A stretch of DNA of 64,000 bases. Origin: Maylandia zebra (taxonomy: Eukaryota; Chordata; Actinopteri; Cichliformes; Cichlidae). The stretch lies in the NCBI RefSeq assembly GCF_041146795.1, contig NC_135172.1, positions 13,444,137 through 13,508,136 on the forward strand. Direction: 5' to 3'. Positions 12,814-22,503 of the stretch are shown here, piece after piece. The notes beneath the pieces were generated by a model. The model did not search any database and was not told the origin of the DNA. It worked only from the letters and a program-made list of their open reading frames with translations. How positions within the stretch are numbered: position 1 is the first letter of the stretch; each line of letters starts with the position of its first letter. The position numbers were made by a program, and so were the translations under genes.

Positions 12814-15800
12814 AGATCTGTATCTATAAACTTTAGAGCTAGATATTTCACATGAAATAGGAGTGATGTTTTTAGTAAGATTGGTTTTACTGACAACATT
12901 AATGAGGATTATCTTCTGATTAGACACAGAGCATTGATATAGACTTTATTAGCAACACCTCTTTTTTCTTCAGAACCTTTCCTATAGATTTGAGTTACTG
13001 TTGCCTTCTGCATCTCACCTGTGGCCTCTATCATTACTATAGCATTTTCTCTCTGAGTGCTGGATAGTTTCTCATTGTCGGGCATACTTTCTCTAAGAAA
13101 GTTGTGTGCGAATATCCCAATAAACAAGCAATGTGGCACCAACAACCATCAGTAACTTAAATCACTTTTCCTCAGCAGGTTGTCTTGACCATGTGTATAT
13201 GCCTAAATGCAATGAGCAGCTACCATGTGACCGGCTAATGAGATATTTGCAGTAACGATCTAAACAACTTTTAACACCTTTGCTCACCTGTGTGGTCAAA
13301 ATGGTGTAGAAATCATAAATACACTGATTTAAACAAACATGTTTAATGGTAGAGCAAAACTTTGCATACCCACACACGTTATCTGACATCCAGTATTCAA
13401 ATGAAGTCCTTCTCCTTCTGTTAAAGCGGTTATAGGGCTACAAAGCAGAATCTGTGCTTTAAAAGGTTCATCAGTGGATCTGCCATGCTCTGCTCAACAT
13501 GCCACCTCAAACATAAGCTGGTACACTGTACACACAAATGGCTCCAAATATGTCCTGACAGAGCTCTCTGTGGATGGAGACAATGGAACATACAGCATGG
13601 CTAAAGACAATAACTTTACTCTGACAATCAAAGTTTTGAGAGAAATAGATGCAAAGTTTTACTGCTGCAAAGAAACTACAGAGAACCCACAATTCTGCTT
13701 GAACAACCAAACTGAGCTCCGTGTTTCAGGTAGAGCTGCTACCATTCATAAATTACTGCTCACTTCAGTTTATGCGCACTTATTTTATCCATCATCCTCT
13801 CAGAGCTGCAGGTAAAGGTGATTCCTGCCACAGAGGGACAGACAGTAACACTGATGTGCAGCAGCAGCTGTCCTCTGACTGAAAAGCCTGCAGCCTACAT
13901 CTGGTACAAGAACAGAGAGTTTCTCTATGAGGACTGGTCTCCCTGGTACCAAGAGCTGCTCAGCAGTGAGGAAGCAGTCACATACTCCTGTGCTGTCAAA
14001 GGCTACGAGCATCTCAGAGCCCCTCAAGTCTCTGTGGGTGAGTAACGTTCCAAAAACAACCCCAAAGTGTTAAAAGCTACAAAATCCTGGCAAGCCATTA
14101 ACAAATTCTAAAGTTAAAATACTAATTTTCATCTCTTTTTGTGCAGATTCTGTAACTAAAACCTGTTTCAGTGTGACTTATACTGAAAGCAGCATGTGTT
14201 CCGAGAAGCTGAAATCAAAGGACCAGTTCTGCTCCATCACATATCCGACAGGTTTCCACATGCAAACAAACCATTCTCCCCAAAACATATCACAGGTCGT
14301 AGCAAAAAAAAAAGTATTTATTTTCTTCCAACAGATTTGCACGTTCAAATAACTCCTGTCAGGAGCTTTGTCATTCTGACCTGTAACACCAGCTGCCCTG
14401 TGGCTGATGCTCACACTGCATATAAGTGGTACTGGAACAGAAAGTTATACAATGAATGCGAGCATCAAGACATTACCATTTTGAAACCCAAAGCAGCCTT
14501 CTTCTCCTGCGCCTTAAAAAGCAATGAAGATGTGCTCTCTCGTGAATCCTGTGAGTACGTGTATGAGCCAAACATACGTACGAAACAAACAACAGGCAGG
14601 TTGAAGCAGAAGTAAAATTTCATGTGTTTAAACTCTGTTTTAGGCATCGACAATGCAAACTGCAAGGCTGTAAATTACGTCAGCAGGAGAATCTGTGCCC
14701 TGGAAGGTTCCTCTGTGAACATTGCAAGTCAATACTCGAGCCATTCCATCTCGAAGTATGGATCGTGGTATAAAGTACAGCTTGGTGGTGAGGAGGATGA
14801 CTGTAAGGAGGTATTTGACGAAGCTACGGGCCGTGTGAAGCATCACGACAACATGAAAGACAACCACACACTGAGAATTAATGATGTGAAGAGGAATGAC
14901 TCGGCTGAATACTCATTCAGACTTGAGAAACATATTAATCTCTGTCATTTACCTAGAGTGATGTTAGTTGTCACAGGTAAGTTTAATTGATTTAATACAG
15001 AATCACCTGCAGTGTTTAGTGAAGTGCATGTTTTTATATCATATTGATGGTCCACAAAATGTGTTTCATACAGGATTTGATTTAAAGAAACATAACAGCA
15101 AATTACCTGATATCATTATCATTATTCTTTCAGATGTGAAGCTAAAATTTGAAAGCAATCATTTTGGATGTTCAGAATTTGTACCATAAAATTTTTATGC
15201 TAATTGGAGACAGTCAAGCAGAAGGCCCGTGTTCATTTGAGATACAACCACCCTTACAGTTAGGTCCATATATATTTGGACACTGACACAAGTTTTTTTT
15301 ATTTTTGTTTTTTTTACCCGTTTACTGAAACGTATTCCAATTATAGTTACATCATGGACATGGGCGTAGTGTGTAGACCCTCAGCTTTCATTTGAGGGTT
15401 TCTACAATCAAACTGGATGAAAGGTTTAGGAGTTTCAGCTCCTTATCATGGGCCACCCTCTTTTTTTAAAGAGACTAAAAGTAATTGGACATTTGACTCA
15501 TCATCTGGTGACGTCTACAAGTTCAAGCTGTCATTGCCTGCAAAGGGTTTTCAACCAAGTATTAGAAATAAACATTTTATTTTCAGTTATTTAATTTGTT
15601 CAGTTACTGAAATGCCCCTAAAGTGAAGGGATTGTGTTAAAAATGCATTGTTCCACCCACTGAATTAAAGCTGAAGGTCTTCATTTCAACTGTATCTGAG
15701 TTGTTTCATTTAAATTTCGTTGTGGTAATGTACAGAACCAAAAATAGGAAAAAAATGGTCTCGTTCAAATATTTATGGACCTAACTGTATGTCAGATATA

Positions 15801-16736
15801 ATTGATAATCACACGTCAGTTTTGTCAAAAGGCACAAAAACTCTTCTGTTTTGTTTTTTTTGTTTTGTTTTGTTTTCTATCCAATCGAACTATCTTTGAG
15901 GTGTGAAAGTGAGCGTGAGTCCTTCTGCAATGGTGACAGAGGGTCAGAGAGTCACACTGACCTGCAGCACCAGCTGTCCTCTGACTGACGACACAAACTA
16001 CATTTGGTACTTCGACAGTCGACCAGTCGGCCACCAAACTAAACATCTGATCCTGGACCCAGTCAGCAAGGAGAATGAAGGGAACTATTCCTGTGCTGTG
16101 AATAGTCCTCAGAACATTAGCTCAACTGAGAAGGCTCTCACTGTCAAAGGTAAGAAGGACATAATGTTAAAGATCCTGCTCACTTTCTGACTCCCTTTAC
16201 ATTTGGTGAATGGAGAAATGCAGGCTAAGTGATAGCAGCAGGCAGAAACTTCAACTTTTTTCTGGACCAAACCAACAAAATAGCAGTCTGGCCGTTAATT
16301 TTATACTATTCTGAAATATTTTACTACAATGTTTACTTACATCTTACATCAATCTCTACAGCTCTAGAGAAAACCGTAGCAAGGCTGAACGTATTGAAAA
16401 TGACTCTTTTATCGCTGATCCCTGCAGTTGTATTTCTACTCTACATGAAAACAAGGTAAACTACTTCACTTCAGATTTTGTGTCATATCTTCTGTCTTCA
16501 AAACTCTTTTCTTTCATATAAGAAAAATTTGAGTTTGATATATTACAAATGTAGGAAGAAGAAAACTGTGACTGCCACTGCTGAGAAAAGTGACAGGGAA
16601 CAACCTGGACAAGTAATGAGATATGTCAAACTCTGAAATTACTGTTTATGAAAGTGTGCCCACAGTCATCTGCATGTCCTCCTTTCAGATGGACCAGCTG
16701 TATGAGAGTGTTGAACTGAACCCTGCTGCACAGTGA
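12719..16736 (+). CDS. Ig-superfamily transmembrane receptor, CD22/Siglec-like
   Basis: Coding exons 12719-12773, 13427-13729, 13804-14037, 14147-14251, 14335-14550, 14644-14976, 15901-16149, 16362-16455, 16555-16612 and 16689-16736 join in phase to 564 residues. Order: signal peptide (1-18); V-type Ig (19-119) with GSSVDLPC and FYCC; C2-type Ig (120-197) with VTLMC and TYSC; a 35-residue exon resembling a cut-off V domain; C2 Ig (233-304); V-like Ig (305-415); C2 Ig (416-498) with VTLTC and NYSC; a membrane segment within 498-529; and a short tail containing YESV, which is not a classical ITIM. Exons are mostly phase 1-1, the usual Ig pattern. It resembles fish CD22-like leukocyte receptors, which bind surface ligands. 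The donor after 14251 is weak. Repeats fill introns 1 and 6. The decayed state of some modules leaves open whether the gene is functional. Confidence 0.75.
12775..12812. repeat. (ATT)n microsatellite at splice donor
   Basis: About 12 ATT units begin within the first bases of intron 1 of the Ig-receptor gene, directly after ACAG|GT at 12773/12774. Confidence 0.95.
12939..13290 (-). mobile_element. Tc1-like transposon remnant, non-coding
   Basis: It contains ACTTTATTAG near the left end, then segments such as TTGAGTTACTGTTGCCTTCTGC and GTTGTCTTGACCATGTG..ATATGCCTAAATGCA. These match in order the better-preserved copy at 30756-31710. It is heavily deleted and lies within intron 1 of the Ig-receptor gene. 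Confidence 0.6.
15255..15789. mobile_element. MITE with CAGTTAGGTCCATA-type inverted ends
   Basis: The ends CAGTTAGGTCCATATATATTTGGA and its near-complement CAAATATTTATGGACCTAACTG are inverted copies with TA at both outer edges, giving a 0.53 kb non-autonomous DNA transposon. The longest open frame inside shows no transposase motif. It sits in the intron between 14976 and 15901 of the Ig-receptor gene. Confidence 0.8.
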
Positions 16737-16739
16737 AAA

Positions 16740-18420
16740 CCAGCAGAGAAGCAAGAAGACACTGTGCAACATCTGGTTGGGTAGCTTGTAGACTTCCTCT
16801 TCCTCTCGTGTGCAGAGTATAATCTGAATACAATTGATCTTATTCATTTAGATTCATGCTGGCAAAATATGATCCTGCATGTGCAAAGAGACAAACAGCC
16901 CTGCAAACTTAGAGTATGTCAAACTTGAGGCCTGTACTCCAAAGCAGGATTTCTTCTTATCCAGGCCATCTTTAGCTTTGACCCTTGCTTTTTTGTACCA
17001 GTTTTCACTTTTTATTGGGGTACATTACCATGGTAACTTAGAAACCTGTAGGTATCAAATCACTGCCCTGGTACCCCTGGGCAGTTTTTCAACAGTGTCT
17101 AATATCTTTGTGTTTCCCCAGTGAGCTCCAGTAACAAATATAGTTTCTTGGCCACAGCATTATTTGTTACTTTTTCCTGTCGACTCCAAATAAGTTTACA
17201 ACTATTTTACTGTTCTATAAGCATGGATATGCGATCCCAATAAGGAACACCTATTTGTACTTCCTGATATATCAAATTTGCAAGTAGACTAATCCTACAT
17301 TTGAATAGTTTTATAGTCATTCTTTACGTGCTCTCAGACAGTTAAGCACCACTGTTGCTGCAGCTGATTGAATAAATACTAAAATAAATAATAACAATTT
17401 ATTTATAACAATTTAATTAAATAGGTGATAATAATTCATCCAGTTCCCTCGTTTCTTAATAACAGAGCTGTGATACTGACAATCTGTATCTGTATCTGGC
17501 TTCAAATGAGCTAAACTGTATTAATATAGCTGATTTTTGTCCAGTCGTATTGCTCTGCAAAAGCTGTGTTACTTTGAGTCTGTAATTTGTATTTAACCTC
17601 TTTGTATTTTTCCCATAATGTATTTTTTAATGTTGTTGTATGAAATCAGCTGTTCTGCTGTTAGTACACTTAATCCATAATCTTTATTGGTGAAATGCTG
17701 CCAGCACCACCCCTTTCATGTGAACACACACATGTTAACCTTAACATGTGTGACATATGTTGAGCTTGTTTTGTATTTAAGAGCCCCGTAGGTCACAGAA
17801 ATGACAGATAACTTTATCATCTTCCTGCTTTATATCATGCAGTGGTGGTGGTGAATTCAGTGTAACTAGCTTTTCCTGTGATGCCAACTTTCACACATTA
17901 GTGATGCTGTTAGAAAATAAATAGCCATTTTTGCATGTTGTGATTAAATCCTTTTCAGGTTTCATTTTTCATGTTTTAATTGCCATGTTTATCATTTTTA
18001 GTTTATTAACCTTGTTTGTTTTGACTTGAGTTTGACCATCTTTAATTAGGACTGTTTCCCAGCCTCTGTATGGCTTCTGTATGGCATCTTAACTTGGCTG
18101 TTTTTAAAGGATTTTTGTGCAAATAATAAAAATCAAAAAGTTCTTTTTATTATTTATGGAGATTTTCTTACTAGACTTTGGATGCAGGTTTTAATGACAG
18201 CTTTCTTGCCTTCTCTTAGAGGACAAATCTTAATTTACAATTCACTGGCAAAACGCACAATCCGATAGCAGATACGCCCCGAACTGCAACGAAAATCATG
18301 ACGATGATGATGATGTGATGAGAAATACTTTATGACGACATGATCTCCCCTTCAGTGTAACGTTAAAACAAAGTTCTCAGTAGAATGCCTTTTAAAGTGC
18401 TGTGATGATATGTGGAATCA
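16740..18420. other. 3' flank of Ig-receptor gene, no further gene
   Basis: This holds the probable 3' untranslated region of the Ig-receptor gene. Candidate AATAAA signals occur at 17371-17376 and later, for example near 17919 and 18125. I cannot tell which is used. No other gene is visible. Confidence 0.4.
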
Positions 18421-19077
18421 AACACAGCAAAAACTGGAGAGTTAAAATGTGCTGGAGTAAATGTCTCAGAGTTGATTTTAACCCTCAAAGTGTGATTTAA
18501 ACACTTTCTGGTTTAAATTGTACTCTGTGTTGGAGTTATTTGACAAAATGTATTCCATCAGTGTTGATTTAACTCTTAAAAGAGAAAATTCTAAATACTG
18601 TAACTCTGCACAGAGGTTGGTTAAAAATGTTAACTCTGTGATTAGTTAACTTAATAGCTTTAATTCTGTATAGTTCATTTTGAACTGGAGTTAAGCCCAG
18701 CCCTCCCAGACACCCCCAGTGCGGGCAGAACAGTACTGTAGAACTACAGGGTAAGCAGAATTATGTCAGACTTACTAAGATAGTTAGAAACTTGTGCTAT
18801 AAAATGTATTTTGTGCATTTTAACAATTTAAACGAAGAAAACACGCTAGCTTTTGGCGCTAGCAATAAAGAGTTAATGCAAACTGTTAATAGCCTCTAAC
18901 TATATCAGTATTACAGATCACATTCAAGCTGTTAGTGATGGAAAAAACCCAAAGTAAACTGCTCAGGCTGGCATTAATGCACCTCTATTGTTTGATTTTT
19001 TTGTGGAATTTCTGACATGTAGTTTAACATCAAAAGAACTACAGAAAAAGTCTTCAAACATGCACTGTTTTATATAG

Positions 19078-19589
19078 TGCGTGACTGACTCGGGGTAGGT
19101 TTCGGGTCGCAGATGCCAACAGACTTAATAAACTGATCCGTAAGGCCAGCAATGTTGTGGGGATGGAGCTGGACTCCCTCAAGGTGGTGTCGGAGAGGCG
19201 GATGCTGTCCAAGATAAAGACAATGTTGGATAACACCTCCCACCCACTCCATGACATGTTGGTCAGTCACAGGAGCTCGTTCAGTGAGAGACTGAGATTA
19301 CCGAAAAGCACCACTGAACGACACAGGAAATCATTCCTGCCTGTGGCCATCTCCCTGTACAACGCATCCACTTAACACACTGTTTGCTGCTACAACTACA
19401 CATGTTTCTTTTCCAACTATTTATTTATAAGTGACTTATGTATGTATGTATGTATATATATGTATATATTGTACTATTCTTAGTTAGCGTATTGTCTGTC
19501 TTGTCTTAATGTTGGTTTAAAATGGAGCACTGTAACAAAAAATAATTTCCCCCAGGGATCAATAAAGTATTCTGATTCTGATTCTGATT
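19078..19589 (+). mobile_element. LINE (L2/CR1- or Rex-type) 3' end
   Basis: An open frame from about 19097 to the TAA at 19373-19375 encodes the C-terminal part of a fish non-LTR retrotransposon protein, including LIRKASNVVGMELDSL, RRMLSKIK, HPLHDML and RKSFLPVAISLYNAS. A short 3' part follows, ending GGATCAATAAAGTATTCTGATTCTGATTCTG, the usual tandem tail. It is 5'-truncated, as normal for LINE copies. A related fragment lies on the minus strand at 56590-57090. Confidence 0.85.
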
Positions 19590-19899
19590 TTATTTTGTCC
19601 TCTTAAAATTTCAGTCTTGCATTTTTCAGAAAAATGTTGGTCCAGGTTAAGTATAATCAACAACTAAAGTATGTGAAGCTAAATAATGATGAAGGACACG
19701 ACTTTCTGCAATTTAATGTAAAAGCTGTGTAGGTTATTGCTACTTTATCTTGGATAAAGAATATGTTCACAATAATATTTTAATACATATTGTAGGAGCT
19801 TCTTACATTGATGTAGATTCAGATTTGTGTTTTTAGCAAAGGTGTTGTTCGTATTAACAAATTGTTAAGCACCATATACAACAAGACACAAGTAAGAAG

Positions 19900-21402
19900 C
19901 AGTGCTAACACCAGAAGCACAATGAGTTTCTTTGTACCATTTTTCACAGTCATCGAGAGATTTTGCCTGCTACCTGGTGCAAACATTACTTACAAGGATG
20001 CAACAAGGACAGAGGTTGATGCAGTGACCTTGTTGGACAAGGCAACGTGCTGTTAACAGTGTTCTCCGATGATGGTGAGGCTACACACTAAAAAGTATAA
20101 TCGAGCACTTTACATTCAATTGAACAAATTATTTGATGTTTTCTTTTTCTTTAGTATTTTCGCACCTGTCTTCTGCTTCTGAGTTGTCTGACTCCAACTC
20201 AAGCTTCAGCTCATGTGCCTCAACTATAATCTTAGATGAGGTCTCATGCAAGAGACAAAGAATTAACAATACTGCTACAGTAAACAGGCTGCTACAAAGC
20301 TTCACACTTGTGCTTTGTTTTTTTCCTCTCAAGTTTCTAGAAAGATTCCTTATTGCCAGGTTTTTCTCAATGTTCATTTTTCTCTTTTTTGTTTGTTTTT
20401 CATTTTTAAGAGTTAATTGAAACTGTCTTAAGAAGCAAGTCTGGTGGTGACAAAGTAATACAGGAATACCAAGCAACAAACACCATGAAGGACGCCACAA
20501 GATGACAAATGGTTAACATACTTGTGGCTCACATGATTGATAATCATGGGTATGTATTCAGTGTATGTTGTGTTCTTTATACTTGTGCCAAATAAATGCA
20601 TACTAATTGTCTAAATTTAAAAAACTGAAAATCTCCTCTCGGGCACCTTCCCCCAAAAGCAATCAGAGAGGAGTATGCTTTGGGCATTGTGATGCCGATC
20701 CCCTCGCTCAAGGATCCATATGTAGACAAAGCCTATGTAAAAGTCAATATTTATACAACACAAAATTATTTAATGATGGACATAAAAATTATCTGATATT
20801 TTGTTATGAGCTAAATCTGACAAAATATGTTGTGTTTTCACTTATCCAGGAGCAGCAAGGGGTGCAGGATACATTTCTTGGCGTATGAAAACTGTCCAAA
20901 GACAGATTCGGCGTGGATCTCCAACACCACCTAATAGGGTGACAGACAGTTCTTCGGGTGGCCCAAATCTCCAAAGGACTGTGAATGTTATACACCAGCT
21001 TGATGGGGATGCTTGCAAGGAGGCCATGTCTTTGCTCAAACAACTCTGTGATTTTACAGAAGATGAAGGAGACCTTTCAGCACCGTCAGAGGCTTGTTAA
21101 TGATCCAAGCAGAAGCTTCCTACATACAAAAGGACTGGTAAGTTAGAATTCATTTTTTGAAATGGTTTGGAATTTGGAGCTACCAGTTGTTTCAAATACA
21201 ATTTTCTTTCTTAAAGGTGGAGCAAGACTTCACTCTCCTGCTCGATGACGACACATCCTCCAGGTTGCTTCAGAAATGGAAGACATTCTTCAGGCCAAAT
21301 GCCATAAAAGAGGCTAAGAAGCTCACTTCAACACCAGAGTTGCTTCGCTTGATGCAGTCAGCAGAAGGTCATCCAGAAAATCATCAAGATGATTCTACAA
21401 GT
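19900..21402 (+). pseudogene. SAMD3-like fish-expanded protein, multi-exon decayed copy
   Basis: Pieces appear in order on the + strand. A Ser-rich segment at about 20160-20275 includes STIILDEVSCKRQRI. An exon at about 20410-20550 reads ELIETVLRSKSGG, then VIQEYQATNTMKDATR, a TGA stop, then QMVNILVAHMIDNHG. A piece at about 20660-20740 reads IREEYALGIVMPIPSLKDPY. An exon at about 20851-21140 reads GAGYISWRMKTVQRQIRRGS, then after a frame change RQRLVNDPSRSF. A last exon at 21217-21402 reads VEQDFTLLLDDDTSSRLLQKW. These match my memory of a large fish family annotated as sterile alpha motif domain-containing protein 3-like, of unknown function. At least one in-frame stop and one frameshift are present; the C-terminal part was not found. 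Confidence 0.5.
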
Positions 21403-22363
21403 GAGTTGTATTTTTATATATATATATATATTAAGGGTTAAAGCTGCATTCAGGGGCACATATTCATTTGTTTCTGTGTTTTTTAACATTTTAATTCATA
21501 CAATTAAGACAAATTAAATATTTGCCCACTTTTTCTAGTTTTGCTATTAGAATATAATATAAAGTCAAACAAAGCATTGTCTGTTTTGTTTGTATGTTCA
21601 TCCTGAACTAATAATCCTATAGATTTTTCTTCTTCTTGTGTATCTCTAAAAATTGATATACTTTTGATAACTTTCAACAATAGATAGAAGACAGAAGGTT
21701 AAAAATTGTATCTCAGCAGAGTCACTTATTCAGTCTCTAAAGTGTTATTTTAACTCTGTTTTGAGAGTTAAAACATGAAGTCTGGCACAGTGTTAAATAT
21801 TTTAACTATTTTAAAAATGTGGATTTAATTCTAAAGAGTGTGGACTATGTAAACCCTGAAAAAGTGTTGAAAATGATTCTGTGGGAGTCAATTTAACACT
21901 GGTCTTTGTGCTTTGAAGAGATGAAATATTTAAGATTTCCTAATCTTAAATGTGTGTGATAACAGTCTCGTCTTCTGTCGGAAGATATACACATATACAT
22001 ATATTAGACATTTTATTGTGCACCTCAAATGACAGCTGATGAAGATTTACTGGCAATATTTATATTTACAGAAGCAAATACTCTGTTTAACATATTTTGT
22101 GTATGTACATAGTTAAGATGTTTCAATTCAGGGCAAACTGTATACCTCTGTATATAGTACACTGAGTCTTTGATTGACTGATAGATTGATTATTCAATAT
22201 TAATCTCTACATTTATGGGCGTTACACTACACATGTAGCCTTTGGTCAAGACCAGGATACGGTGGTGACATTCTTCTTGCCTTCATTAAATCTATTATTG
22301 ATATTTAAAACAATTTTATATTTAATATATATTCACCTTCATATTCTATTATTGGCATACCAG

Positions 22364-22392
22364 TGACGTAACGAGGCCTTGTCGGTCACGTG
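22364..22392 (+). promoter_or_regulatory. CRE-like and E-box sites in akap8l promoter
   Basis: TGACGTAA (22364-22371) is a near-consensus CREB/ATF half-palindrome site, and CACGTG (22387-22392) is a perfect E-box (USF/MYC-type). Both lie 110-140 bp before the akap8l start codon, and no TATA box is visible, as usual for a housekeeping promoter. Factor binding is inferred from sequence only. Confidence 0.4.
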
Positions 22393-22503
22393 GTTTTGAC
22401 GTGTCGGACTTTGCTCGATACATTTTGCTACAAGCAGCTACTCTTTTCTTGGATCTGTAGCCGCTCGTGTTGCTTGTTTCGTCCAAACAGCGCACAAAAT
22501 ATC

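Larger units (their letters stand above)
18423..21914 (+). mobile_element. Candidate mobile unit with GTTAA-rich inverted arms
   Basis: The left arm (18423 to about 18690) begins CACAGCAAAAACTGGAGAGTT and is packed with GTTAAAA, AACTCT and GAGTT motifs. The right arm (about 21700-21914) has the same composition, and its complement begins AGCACAAAGACCAGTGTTAAA, a diverged match to the left end. Between them lie a LINE 3' end and a decayed SAMD3-like gene. The inverted-end match is imperfect and no target duplication was found, so the boundaries are an inference. Confidence 0.45.

Noticed and set aside
16689..16736. Classical ITIM in the Ig-receptor tail
   Set aside because: The motif reads QLYESV; position -2 is Gln, not a Ser, Ile, Val or Leu, so it does not fit the consensus.
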